Below, in pieces: positions 8,702-16,766 of a stretch of 64,000 nt of DNA (within the stretch, counting starts at the first letter, position 1; every line of letters starts with the position of its first letter). The notes below the pieces were generated by a model, which did no database searches, was not told the DNA's origin, and saw only the letters and a program-made list of their open reading frames with translations. The position numbers and the translations under genes were made by a program. Source of the stretch: Nocardia flavorosea (lineage in GTDB: Bacteria; Actinomycetota; Actinomycetes; Mycobacteriales; Mycobacteriaceae); assembly GCF_015477805.1 (NCBI RefSeq), contig NZ_JADLQL010000004.1, positions 62,001-126,000 of the forward strand. The letters run 5' to 3'.

Positions 8702-8889
8702 AGTCTCGCCCGTCCCTCGCCCGCCGCTACCGCGGTCACCGCCACCGGCCCGGTCACCGTACTCACTTCCGCCCCGGCGACCTGACACACTCTGTGACAG
8801 CCACACCACCGTCATCGAAATCTGATTCCGCCGGTAACCGCTACTGCCCGCCGCACGTGCTCGGGCGCGCCATCGACCGAGCCCAGTGG

Positions 8890-10110
8890 TCAGGTGACGA
8901 CCAAGTCGCCGGTGGGGCGCAGTCCGCCGACCCGGCCGGGGGTGATCACAGCGAGTTCGTATCCGTGTCGGGCGGACGGCTGCCACTGCCCACCGGCCAG
9001 CGGCACAACGGCGACATTCGGTACCGGACCCGACGCCCAATCCAGCCGCCCGGCAATGGTTTCCAGCTCGGCACAGCGCAGGGCCGAGGCAACCGAAGCG
9101 GGATCCGTGGCGTCGTCCGCGGTGCTCACGGCGTGCGCGGCGACCTCGAACAGGGCATACGCGAGTCCGAGTGGTTGTAGCCATTGCCGGCCGGTGCGCT
9201 GCTCGTAGGATCCGGCGAGATCGGCTGCGGTGCGGTCATCGAGTGAAGACCGGTAAGGGTGGGCGGGCGACCAGTAGACGAGTGTGCCCACGTTCGCCTG
9301 AGCCGGCGGGCCGGCTGGGCCGCCGCGACCGGGTGGGTAGGCGAGCCAGCGCGAACAGGTGATCAGCCGGGGGCGCCAGCCGGAGCGTGCGGCCGTGGCC
9401 CGGAAGAGTGCGAGGTCGCGGGCGGTGGCGGCGCTGGTCACCAGATCGACGTCGGCGTCGCGGAAAGCACGCAGATGTGCGTCGAGGTCGGCGGCGGGCT
9501 CGCGATAGCCCGGCGGGTCGACGAGCCGGTGACCGCGGGCGCGGGCGGCCGGGGCGAAACCGTGGCGATCGTGGCGCGACCAGTTGCCCTGCGGACCGTC
9601 GTTCCACAGGCAACCCACCGCACGGCTGCCGCCGGCGCATTCCCACAGCTCGGCGAATACACCGGCGATATCGTCCAACCCCCAGCAGAAGTGGAAGGTC
9701 CGGCCGAACGGACGTTCGTCGTCCGCGCCGCGGCCGTAGTAGTACACCTGCCAGGGGAAGGTACTGGAAACACAGACGGCGCCCAGCTCTTCACAGGTAT
9801 CGGCGACCACCGGCAGCACCTGAGTCCCGGCCAGGGTGAGGACGATGACGGCGCGCTCGTCCCGGACGAGCTCAGCAACCGCCTGCCGTGCCCCTTCGGC
9901 GGTGGACCTGCTGTCGCGGCTCACCAGCCGCACCCGGTTCCCGCCCGGGGCCATGCGCTCGAGCCGCGGGGCGAGATCCGACAGGACGAAATCCAGCGGA
10001 TCACCCAAACTCGCCAGCCGGCCCGAGCGCGCTATGACGACACCGATAGTGACGATCCCGCCGCCCGTATCCGGCCGGTACCCGGCCGCGACTGCCCTAT
10101 CTCCGTGCAC
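8890..10110 (-). CDS. type I periplasmic-binding-fold protein (ABC substrate-binding-like), no signal peptide
   Basis: The protein has 406 residues from GTG 10110, with AAGGGGA upstream. From about residue 20 (IVTIGVVIARSGRLASLGD) it follows the branched-chain amino acid/amide-binding protein fold, with the sequence continuing through RDSRSTAEGARQAVAELV and the hinge-region pattern expected for two Rossmann lobes. No signal peptide, lipobox or membrane segment precedes it, and no permease or ATPase gene is near. It may be a cytoplasmic ligand sensor rather than a transporter part. No DNA-binding or kinase domain is attached. Confidence 0.65.
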   Translation of the reverse strand: MHGDRAVAAGYRPDTGGGIVTIGVVIARSGRLASLGDPLDFVLSDLAPRLERMAPGGNRVRLVSRDSRSTAEGARQAVAELVRDERAVIVLTLAGTQVLPVVADTCEELGAVCVSSTFPWQVYYYGRGADDERPFGRTFHFCWGLDDIAGVFAELWECAGGSRAVGCLWNDGPQGNWSRHDRHGFAPAARARGHRLVDPPGYREPAADLDAHLRAFRDADVDLVTSAATARDLALFRATAARSGWRPRLITCSRWLAYPPGRGGPAGPPAQANVGTLVYWSPAHPYRSSLDDRTAADLAGSYEQRTGRQWLQPLGLAYALFEVAAHAVSTADDATDPASVASALRCAELETIAGRLDWASGPVPNVAVVPLAGGQWQPSARHGYELAVITPGRVGGLRPTGDLVVT

Positions 10111-10636
10111 TGCGATCCCCTTTCGATGAAGGGCAGGAACTCGGAAGCCGCCCGCCCATCCGGAAACGCGGACGAACGGGATGGCTTCGGTCGTCCGGAC
10201 CGAACGGCTCTGTACGCAGTGTCGCCGACCACGGCCCCGACTACTGTCTTCGCTGTCCAGAGGGTGCGCTTACCCTGCGGCGAGACAAATAAAAAAGATC
10301 ATTGCTCGCCCGGACCTCTGCCCCACCGGCACGTCGTCTGCGGATCCCGGACCCGACGCCGTCCGCGCAATCCGGGACGATGCCGTCACCGCCCGCCGAT
10401 CGACCGGCCCGCCGCCACGGCTCCACGGCCGCCTGCACCCGGGTGAGTGGCCGCCATTCCGGCTGGGCGGCCGGCGTCGCCGATGAGGATGCCGCCGAGT
10501 GCAGGCAGTACCGCACAGCTGCGCCTCGACTCCCTGCGACGCCGTGTCGCTCCGTCCCGGGGCGACACGTTGGAACCGGAAGCGCTACCGGTGCGTCCGA
10601 TACAGTAAGGCGGCGTACGGAAGGGCGGGCATACGG
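10111..10636. other. intergenic, nothing recognised
   Basis: These 526 bases separate divergent genes. There is an A-rich patch near 10285-10305 that stands out from the GC-rich surroundings and could belong to a promoter. I see no gene, RNA or repeat that I can support. Confidence 0.4.
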
Positions 10637-11005
10637 GTGGATATCGGGCAGGGGCAGGCTGCCGCACTGTGGGAACAGGCGGGGGCCGGGACATTCCGGA
10701 TGGATTCGGGCGCGGCGAAGCGGTGCGCGGATGTGTTCGTGCAGTTCGCGGAAAGTCTCCAGGACGAACTGAAGACGGCTCAACAAAGTTTCCAGGCCGA
10801 GGGGTTCGGCGGGTTCGAGTCAGCAACCCAGTTGCAGACCGGCTTCACAGATAAGGGCTCGAAGCTGAAGGAAGCTCTGGTCGGACTCCAGGAAGCGGCG
10901 CTGCGGATGGCAGCCGCTTATCTCCGTGCCGGTCAACTGTTCGAGGAAGCCGATGATATGAATCGCCAGGCGTTGGTCGTGGCCGGGGAAGGGGTTCCGG
11001 AATGA
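10637..11005 (+). CDS. WXG100/ESX-like small helical protein
   Basis: The protein has 122 residues from GTG 10637, with GGAAGGG upstream. It is almost entirely helical, with the pattern of nocardial type VII secretion substrates: an N-terminal helix, a central FGGFESATQLQTGF turn in place of WxG, and a long second helix (KLKEALVGLQEAALRMAAAYL). It opens a four-gene operon with a lipoprotein, a PPE-like protein and EspG, and its stop overlaps the lipoprotein start (ATGA). It is probably a secreted partner of the PPE-like protein. I see no clear YxxxD/E tail signal. Confidence 0.6.
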   Translation: MDIGQGQAAALWEQAGAGTFRMDSGAAKRCADVFVQFAESLQDELKTAQQSFQAEGFGGFESATQLQTGFTDKGSKLKEALVGLQEAALRMAAAYLRAGQLFEEADDMNRQALVVAGEGVPE

Positions 11006-11631
11006 ATCGGTATGCCGGAGGACTTGTCGCAATGCTGACCGCAGTAGCGGTGTCCGCCTGCTCGACCAGTTCCGATATCGCTGGGACTGCGTCGCCAGGT
11101 GCTTCCTCCTCGATAGCGGAGACGGCGCCCCCACGGCCGACCCTGACCGCGCCGAAATTGCAGCCGCCTGCCCAGGAGGGTCAGCACGTCAACAAAAACC
11201 GGCCGGATGTGGTGTTCGATCCATGTACCTGGGTCAGTGATGAAACCATTCGAGAGGCCGGATTCGATCCCGCAACCCGCGAGCGCGGGCAGGACTTCCT
11301 CGCGGAATGGACTTTCCTCGTCTGTGAATTCGAATCGGAGGTCATCTCGCTCTCGGTGATGTCCGGAAATGTGACGCTGGAAGAGGAGATCCAGAAGAGT
11401 CTGAAAAGCGGCCCGTGGCAGCGACAGATCAAGGTGAACGGCCGCGATGCCACGATGGGGACTGATCCCCAACTCCCTGATTCCTGCGAGGTGAACATCC
11501 GCACAGCCGTCGGCGTGGTGTTCGTCGACCAGTTGCTGAACCTCCAGGGGCGAATCCAAGGCATCGATCCATGTGTCGACATCGAGAGAACCGCTGCCCT
11601 GATAGAAAAGGAAATCGGGGAGGGGAACTGA
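11002..11631 (+). CDS. DUF3558-like lipoprotein of the ESX accessory operon
   Basis: The protein has 209 residues. A lipoprotein signal peptide ends in VSAC with Cys20 as the lipidation site. Next come a Pro/Ala/Ser-rich linker and a domain with DPCTWVSDETIREAGFDP, CEFESEVISLSVMSGN and CEVNIRTAVG, whose paired cysteines match mycobacterial DUF3558 lipoproteins found near type VII genes. It is anchored on the outer face of the cytoplasmic membrane. The start overlaps the upstream gene by four bases, and the PPE-like gene follows three bases after its stop. Its exact role in secretion is not known. Confidence 0.7.
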   Translation: MNRYAGGLVAMLTAVAVSACSTSSDIAGTASPGASSSIAETAPPRPTLTAPKLQPPAQEGQHVNKNRPDVVFDPCTWVSDETIREAGFDPATRERGQDFLAEWTFLVCEFESEVISLSVMSGNVTLEEEIQKSLKSGPWQRQIKVNGRDATMGTDPQLPDSCEVNIRTAVGVVFVDQLLNLQGRIQGIDPCVDIERTAALIEKEIGEGN

Positions 11632-11634
11632 GTA

Positions 11635-12990
11635 GTGAGCGATACTTCCCCGGGCGGATTGCCCATACTCGCGCCCGGTCTCGGCGTCCAGCCCGATGGC
11701 GTGCAGACGCAGATCGATACGCAAGAGGCGAAGATCTTGGCCCAACAGGGCCGGGACAGCGCTGCCAGTAGCCAGCGCCTCATCACCTACGCCTCGCAGG
11801 ATCCCCCCTATATCACCGCGATGGAACATTTCGAGGGGCTCTCGCACACGGAGATCTACGAAGATGTTCAGGCCATGAATATCGGGGCCATCACCGCACT
11901 CGGCAAAGCCTGGCGCGATATCTCCAACGGTTTGTCGGCCAAGGTGGTGGGTTCTCGCCTCGCTTTGAACCGAGCGCTGTCGGAGGGACTCGAGGGTGAA
12001 TTCGCCACCGCCGCAGCGACCGCCGCGGATACATTCTTCGACGGTGCCGACAACCTGCAACGCGCGGTTTCCGCGGTCGGGTATCGGATCGGCTCGGTGG
12101 CCGGCGGCGCCGAAGCGGTCCGCCTTTCGGTGCCACCGCCGCCGGTGCGTGCCGTTTCCACGGACGGAACGACGGACGAGACTCAGCAAGTGCTGACCTC
12201 GATCCTCGGAGCGGCCGCCCCGGCGGCGGATGCCGATTTCGCGCGGCAGCAAGAAGAGCAGCGCCAAGTCGCCATCGGGGTGATGAATACGGTCTACAAA
12301 CCGACCTATCAGCCTGCGGGTGACGGCGTGCCGACCTTCGTCCCGGTCTCCGCCCCGGGCGACGAGCCCACCGGCCCAGGCCCTGTCGGCGGAACCACTT
12401 CCGGCCCCGGCGCTCCCGCTCCGGGCTCCACCACCGCGGGACAGCCCGGTGAGAACCCAGGGGGCGAGAACCCCTCCGGCGAACAACCGGCTGCTCCCGC
12501 CACCGAAGATCCGCAGTCCACTACCGCGGCGAGCACCCAGCAGCAGCCCACCACCCCGGCGGGAACAACTCCGGGCACCCCGGGCGACCCGCAGCGCGGC
12601 ACCCCTGTCGGCACCACCGCCCCCGGAGCTCCCTCGTATCCGGGAACACCCGGCCGGCCCAGCGCACCGGGCACCCCGGGGCGGCCGGGCACACCGCAAT
12701 CCCCGCTCCCGGGGCGCAACGTCCCCGGCACGCCCGGATCCCCGGCGGCCCCGGGCGCGGCTACGACGGCAGCCGCCGCGAACCGTGCCGGCCGGCCCAT
12801 GGGTATGCCGGGCATGATGTCGCCCGGTGGCGCGCGCAAGGGCGAGGACGAGCAGGAGCGCCGGACGCCGGACTACCTGATCATCGACCGCCGCGAGGAA
12901 TTGCTCGGCGCGGAGCAACCGACAGTGCCGCCCGCGATCGGCGACGACGCGCAAGCGGCTCAACCGGCGGACGAGGGCGGTCGCTGGTGA
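11635..12990 (+). CDS. PPE-like/EspB-like proline-rich ESX substrate
   Basis: The protein has 451 residues from GTG 11635. Residues 1 to about 170 are helical and Ala-rich (ILAQQGRDSAASSQRLITYA; ALGKAWRDISNGLSAKVV), consistent with the antiparallel bundle of PPE or EspB proteins. About 230 residues follow that are dominated by Pro, Gly and Thr with irregular GTPG-type repeats, and a charged tail ends the protein. The next gene encodes EspG, the chaperone of PE/PPE proteins, and overlaps it by four bases, which supports an ESX substrate. I see no canonical PPE motif at the N-terminus, so the family assignment rests mainly on shape and context. Confidence 0.6.
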   Translation: MSDTSPGGLPILAPGLGVQPDGVQTQIDTQEAKILAQQGRDSAASSQRLITYASQDPPYITAMEHFEGLSHTEIYEDVQAMNIGAITALGKAWRDISNGLSAKVVGSRLALNRALSEGLEGEFATAAATAADTFFDGADNLQRAVSAVGYRIGSVAGGAEAVRLSVPPPPVRAVSTDGTTDETQQVLTSILGAAAPAADADFARQQEEQRQVAIGVMNTVYKPTYQPAGDGVPTFVPVSAPGDEPTGPGPVGGTTSGPGAPAPGSTTAGQPGENPGGENPSGEQPAAPATEDPQSTTAASTQQQPTTPAGTTPGTPGDPQRGTPVGTTAPGAPSYPGTPGRPSAPGTPGRPGTPQSPLPGRNVPGTPGSPAAPGAATTAAAANRAGRPMGMPGMMSPGGARKGEDEQERRTPDYLIIDRREELLGAEQPTVPPAIGDDAQAAQPADEGGRW

Positions 12991-13694
12991 GATGGGAATT
13001 CACCCCCGATGAATTCATGCATATCTGGAAGGTCACCGGCCGGGACCGATACCCGTTCCCGCTGAGTATGGTGTCGGCTGTCCGCCGGGAATCCGACTAC
13101 GACCGGCTCGCCGTCGAACTGAACCGGCGCTTCCCGGCTGATTCCGACCCCGACCTGGACGCCGCCCTGCGCGTTGCTGCAGATCCGGAAACGACTGTGG
13201 CGCTGTATGGTTCGTCCATCGACCCCACCCGCGCCTACGCGGCCATCGACGGCACGGTCGGTGTCGCTATGCTGCAGCGCCCCGGCCCGGATGCGGAAAC
13301 CGGCGGCACGATCGTGCTGCGAGCCGGGACGCCCAAGGTCGTCCCGATGATGGTGGATGCCGTACTCGGCGAGGTCCCGAAAGGTTCCCGCCCGTCGTTG
13401 ATCGACGATATCGACCGGATGCGGGAAACCGACGGCAAGTGGACCGGCTCTGCGCCGCAAACCGCCGACCGCATGCGCCGGCTGTTGCGCGCACCACGCG
13501 CGGGGTCCGGCCATATCGAGGTCCGCCGCGGGGTACGCGCCCGTCGCCCGTTCCCGCCCGGCTACCTCAGCTGGTTCGATGTACGCGACGACGGCCGTTA
13601 CGTGTACCGGCAGGAGTACCGCGATTTCCGGATCGACCCGATGTCGAACACCGAGATCAAAGGGCTGCTCGCGCGGTTGACCGCGCCTGCCTGA
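12987..13694 (+). CDS. ESX secretion-associated protein EspG family
   Basis: The protein has 235 residues from GTG 12987, overlapping the PPE-like stop by GTGA. It shows the EspG layout: an N-terminal WEFTPDEFMHIWKVTGRDRYPFPL strand-helix region, central VALYGSS and GGTIVLRAG strands, and a C-terminal GYLSWFDVRDDGRYVY region typical of this fold. EspG is a cytosolic chaperone that binds the tip of PE-PPE pairs before export through ESX membranes. No ecc membrane or ATPase genes are in the window, so export would rely on a system encoded elsewhere. Confidence 0.75.
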   Translation: MRWEFTPDEFMHIWKVTGRDRYPFPLSMVSAVRRESDYDRLAVELNRRFPADSDPDLDAALRVAADPETTVALYGSSIDPTRAYAAIDGTVGVAMLQRPGPDAETGGTIVLRAGTPKVVPMMVDAVLGEVPKGSRPSLIDDIDRMRETDGKWTGSAPQTADRMRRLLRAPRAGSGHIEVRRGVRARRPFPPGYLSWFDVRDDGRYVYRQEYRDFRIDPMSNTEIKGLLARLTAPA

Positions 13695-14079
13695 GCGGCA
13701 CCGGCATCGTACCGGTCTGCTGTGGAGCGGGCCCCGGGGACGGCACACGTCTCGGTGACCGTTCCCATACGAGCCCTGGGCCGCAGAACCGTAATCGTGC
13801 ACCATCTTCCGCTCCTCGGGTTAGTCTTGTGCTACGCCCAGCGCAGGGACCGGCGGGGGCATATGGACGGTGCCGGTCTCTGCCGCAACAGTTTTCGATG
13901 CTGCGGCGGCGATATTCCTCGAAGGTGAGCCGAGGAACCGCCTGCGCGGGCGCCTCTCCAGTAGACCGGACCGGCGCCGGATCTCGCCGCTCCGTCACCG
14001 GGGAAACGCCGTGGCACAGCGGACTTTCCACCACGGCGCCTTCCATATCGAAACAATCCAGTTAGCGAGGGTAACTATC
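13695..14079. other. intergenic before the XRE gene, nothing recognised
   Basis: These 385 bases lie between EspG and the XRE regulator. Only the ribosome site GAGGG shortly before GTG 14080 can be pointed out. No hairpin or small gene is convincing. Confidence 0.4.
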
Positions 14080-14967
14080 GTGGGTAGTGGGTCCATGCTT
14101 CCCCGCCGGGCGCTGGGGCGCCAGCTCCGCAAAATGCGATTGCGCCAGGGAATGACGCAGGCAGCCGCGGCGCGGGCCGCGGAGTCATCGCCGCAGACGT
14201 ACGGCCGCTTGGAGGACGGCCTGAAAACCAAGGTCACCGATATGGCCATGAATGCGCTCTGCAACGCGTTCTCCGGCACGGACGAGGAACGAACGATGAT
14301 TCTCGATCTGGCACGGGAGATCCGGCAAACGATGGGCTCGGACGGCGGATGGTGGCAGACCCACCAGGAAGCAGTGCCGAGCACTTTTGACTATTTTATA
14401 GACTTGGAAGAAACCGCTACGCGGATTTTCTCATGGGAGATAGCGCTCGTACCCGGTCTGCTACAAACCCGGGAGTATCGCCGTGCACTTCTGTGGGCAG
14501 AATTTCCGACAATGCCGACACGCGAGGTCGAGCTGACTCTCGATGTCGTACAGCAACGCCAGAAGGCTTTGACCAAGAACAACTTTCACTTCGAGGCGAT
14601 GATCGCCGAATGCGTGCTGCACACAGTGGTGGGCGGCCCGGCCACCGTTGCCGACCAATTATCGCACCTCCTGACAGTCTCGAGACAGGCAAACGTCACA
14701 TTACGAGTCGTGGGCAGGCAGGCGCGGGACCCACTCGGCCTGATCGCCGGATCATTCGTCAAATTCGACCTGCCACACTTGCCGACCTCTCGGATGCGCC
14801 AATCGCCGGTAGTCTATGCAGAGGGCTACTTCGGCAAGGTCTATCTCGAGCGCGAGGCCGAGATCGCCGCGCATTCCGCGGTCGTGGAACGACTGCGGCG
14901 AGTGGCGCATTCGGAGGACGAGTCCAGAGATCTGGTACTCGGTGCACTGAAGGAGTTGGACCGATGA
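14080..14967 (+). CDS. XRE-family regulator with DUF5753
   Basis: The protein has 295 residues from GTG 14080, with GAGGG upstream. An XRE helix-turn-helix lies near residues 12-65 (LGRQLRKMRLRQGMTQAAAA). The C-terminal DUF5753 domain shows LVPGLLQTREYRRAL, QRQKALTKNNFHFEAMIAE and, near the end, PVVYAEGYFGKVYLE. In actinomycetes such proteins pair with a small DUF397 protein, and this one does, with an ATGA overlap. The pairs are known as developmental or toxin-antitoxin-like regulators. It lies between two type VII-related operons, which makes it a candidate regulator for them. Confidence 0.85.
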   Translation: MGSGSMLPRRALGRQLRKMRLRQGMTQAAAARAAESSPQTYGRLEDGLKTKVTDMAMNALCNAFSGTDEERTMILDLAREIRQTMGSDGGWWQTHQEAVPSTFDYFIDLEETATRIFSWEIALVPGLLQTREYRRALLWAEFPTMPTREVELTLDVVQQRQKALTKNNFHFEAMIAECVLHTVVGGPATVADQLSHLLTVSRQANVTLRVVGRQARDPLGLIAGSFVKFDLPHLPTSRMRQSPVVYAEGYFGKVYLEREAEIAAHSAVVERLRRVAHSEDESRDLVLGALKELDR

Positions 14968-15164
14968 CCGACCTATCCACCGCTTGCTGGTTCAAAAGCA
15001 GCCGCAGTTCTGGACAGCACAACTGCGTGGAGGTGGCGTTTCTCGGCGGCGGCCGAGTAGGCGTCCGCGATTCGAAGAATCCGACCGGCCCAGCGCTCAC
15101 CTTCGGACCTGCCGAGTGGGACGGATTCGTAGTCGCCCTTGCCGCCAACCGATTCCAGCGGTAA
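14964..15164 (+). CDS. DUF397 protein, copy 1
   Basis: The protein has 66 residues and starts in an ATGA overlap with the XRE gene. It has the DUF397 signature: WFKSSRSSGQHNCVEVAFL, VGVRDSKNPTGPALTF and a terminal EWDGFVVAL. DUF397 proteins are small cytosolic partners of XRE-DUF5753 regulators; toxin-like and antagonist roles have been described for some pairs. A near-identical second copy starts 154 bases after its stop, preceded by a remnant of the XRE 3' end, so this unit has been partly duplicated. Confidence 0.9.
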   Translation: MTDLSTACWFKSSRSSGQHNCVEVAFLGGGRVGVRDSKNPTGPALTFGPAEWDGFVVALAANRFQR

Positions 15165-15180
15165 CCCGTCGACCGACCCG

Positions 15181-15321
15181 GTATTCGGGAGGGTGTATCT
15201 CGAACGAGGATCCGAGGTGGCAGTGTATTTACGAGCCATGGAAAGACCGCGGCGACTGGCACACTCGGAGGCCGAGTCCCGGCAATTGGTGCTCGCCGCG
15301 TTGAAGGAGTGGGAACGATGA
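15181..15321 (+). pseudogene. 3' remnant of a second XRE-DUF5753 gene
   Basis: A stretch of about 46 codons reads GRVYLERGSEVAVYLRAMER and then RRLAHSEAESRQLVLAALKE, matching the last 45 residues of the intact XRE-DUF5753 protein (GKVYLEREAEIA..., RRVAHSEDESRDLVLGALKE). It has no start or helix-turn-helix. It ends in the same ATGA overlap with a DUF397 gene as the intact copy, so a tandem duplication followed by loss of most of the second XRE gene is the simplest history. Confidence 0.75.
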
Positions 15322-15518
15322 CTGACCTAGCCGCCGCTCGCTGGTTCAAGAGCCGCCGCAGTTCCGGACAGCAGGACTGCGTGGAGGTCGCATTCCTCGG
15401 CAGCGGAACAGTCGGAGTGCGCGACTCGAAGAATCCGACCGGCCCGGCACTCACCTTCGGACCTGCCCAGTGGGACGGATTCGTCGTCGCTCTTGCCGCC
15501 AACCGATTCCAGCGTTGA
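15318..15518 (+). CDS. DUF397 protein, copy 2
   Basis: The protein has 66 residues and about 85 percent of them equal copy 1 at 14964; VGVRDSKNPTGPALTFGPA is the same in both. ATG 15318 overlaps the end of the XRE remnant (ATGA). With its full regulator lost, this copy must act with the upstream XRE protein, be controlled differently, or be decaying. A strong hairpin follows at 15564-15590. Confidence 0.85.
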   Translation: MTDLAAARWFKSRRSSGQQDCVEVAFLGSGTVGVRDSKNPTGPALTFGPAQWDGFVVALAANRFQR

Positions 15519-15563
15519 CCCGTCGACCAGCAGGGTAGTCGGGAGGCACTGCCCAGCAGTCCT

Positions 15564-15590
15564 GTGCGGCGGCCGGATAGGCCGCCGCAC
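15564..15590. terminator. hairpin between convergent DUF397 and lipoprotein genes
   Basis: The arms GTGCGGCGGCC and GGCCGCCGCAC (11 bp, exact) enclose GGATA. The hairpin lies between the stop of DUF397 copy 2 and the stop of the lipoprotein gene on the other strand, so it could end both transcripts. Confidence 0.65.
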
Positions 15591-15597
15591 CAGGCAC

Positions 15598-16131
15598 CTA
15601 TTTCGCCCGCTCCAGTCGCCCCTGCCTCGGAACGAGAACATCATGGCGGTACACGATAGGTGCCGTGACATTGGTGTTGATATATTTCTCGGAGCCTTTG
15701 TACCAGAGAACCTGCACGGGATCTTTCCCGTCCATGAACAGAAAAACCCCTTCGGAGGATTCGTCCGTCCACACATCCCGACTCATGAACCCCTCCCAGC
15801 ACACGGAAGTCGTCCCCGCCCACTTATTGAGGTACTCGGAGTCGGTGTTGTCGGGAACATCGATTATACGGTCCCAGGCCCCCTGCCATCCCGCCACAAC
15901 TGCCATCGCATCCAGTGTGACGGGCTCGGCCCCCATAGCAGCTCGGTACACCTCCGTATTGAACGGTTCCGCAGGTCCGAGCACCTCCCTGGTCCCCCAC
16001 AAATCGAAGGTACGACCGACGCACAGCGGTTCCTTTTTCGGCTCCGTTCCAAGCGCTTCGCGCACCAAGGAGCAACCGCTCGTGAACATGGAAATGCAGC
16101 AAACCAGAACGATTCCCGCCTTGAAATTCAT
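15598..16131 (-). CDS. tandem lipoprotein paralogue 1 (unknown family)
   Basis: The protein has 177 residues with a signal peptide and lipobox TSGC (Cys20). After the anchor comes a compact domain of about 150 residues with the landmarks CVGRTFDLWGTREVLGPAEP, LDAMAVVAGWQGAWDRIIDV, CWEGF, SSEGVFLFMDG and VQVLWYKGSEK. The two upstream genes encode the same protein with moderate divergence. It is last in an operon after an EspC-like and a DUF6973-like protein. The family is not known to me. Membrane-anchored location next to a possible secreted effector suggests immunity or a secretion partner. AT-rich codons are more frequent than in the neighbours. Confidence 0.75.
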   Translation of the reverse strand: MNFKAGIVLVCCISMFTSGCSLVREALGTEPKKEPLCVGRTFDLWGTREVLGPAEPFNTEVYRAAMGAEPVTLDAMAVVAGWQGAWDRIIDVPDNTDSEYLNKWAGTTSVCWEGFMSRDVWTDESSEGVFLFMDGKDPVQVLWYKGSEKYINTNVTAPIVYRHDVLVPRQGRLERAK

Positions 16132-16170
16132 CTCGTTATCGCACCTGTTCTCACGAGCACAGCAGACGAC

Positions 16171-16713
16171 CTACTCCGTCGGCACCGGTGTCAGTTCGTT
16201 GTATTCTGGGATAAGCACCGTGTGTCGGTGCACAACTGGGTTTTCCTCAGTGATGAAGAAGTCTTTTTCCGGACCGGTGTACCACAGAACTTGCACAGGG
16301 ATTCCGCCATCCATGAAAAGATAAACTCCTTCCGATGTCCCATCTGCCCATATGTCGCGAGTGATGAAACCTTCCCAGCAAATAGCAGTGGTTCCGGCCC
16401 AGGAGTTGAGTTCTTCTGCGGTGGTGTTCTCGGGGACATCGATCATCCGGTCCCAGTTCCCTCGCCAGCCCGCAACTGCTGCGATCGCATCCAATGTCGT
16501 GGGCTCCGCCCCCAGCGCTGCCCGCCGCGCCTCTCTATCGAAGGGTTCCGCGGGGCCCACCACTTCACGAGTTCTCCAGAGGTCGAAGGTAGCCCCGACG
16601 CACGGTGGTTCGCCCTTCGGATTTATTCCCGGCCCCTCGCGGACCATCGAACAACCACTCGACAAAATCGAAAGGTAGATTATGCACGCAACCAACGCGC
16701 ACTTTTCCTTCAT
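16171..16713 (-). CDS. tandem lipoprotein paralogue 2 (unknown family)
   Basis: The protein has 180 residues with lipobox SSGC (Cys21). The mature domain repeats the landmarks of its neighbours: CVGATFDLWRTREVVGPAEP, LDAIAAVAGWRGNWDRMIDV, NTTAEELNSWAGTTAICWEG and VQVLWYTGPEK. Two cysteines of the mature domain (after the anchor and in CWEG) are shared by all three paralogues and may form a disulphide. It is separated from paralogue 1 by 39 bases and from paralogue 3 by 53. Divergence is spread along the whole domain, as expected for duplicated genes under diversifying or relaxed selection. Confidence 0.75.
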   Translation of the reverse strand: MKEKCALVACIIYLSILSSGCSMVREGPGINPKGEPPCVGATFDLWRTREVVGPAEPFDREARRAALGAEPTTLDAIAAVAGWRGNWDRMIDVPENTTAEELNSWAGTTAICWEGFITRDIWADGTSEGVYLFMDGGIPVQVLWYTGPEKDFFITEENPVVHRHTVLIPEYNELTPVPTE

Positions 16714-16766
16714 ACCCCGGTCCTGTTTCTTCCGAAGGAAGTAATACCACCCGAGCTCGATTGCAC

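Noticed and set aside
10241..10786. Long minus-strand open frame over the intergenic region and the WXG-like gene
   Set aside because: It is Pro/Arg-rich, has no ribosome site, and runs antisense through the better supported type VII gene.
12309..12839. Glycine-rich antisense frame that looks collagen-like
   Set aside because: It is the reverse complement of the Pro/Gly-rich PPE-like tail and has no independent start signal.
10933..12963. 676-codon minus-strand open frame across the ESX operon
   Set aside because: It is a GC-rich antisense shadow of the lipoprotein and PPE-like genes; its Gly/Arg-rich sequence has no domain.
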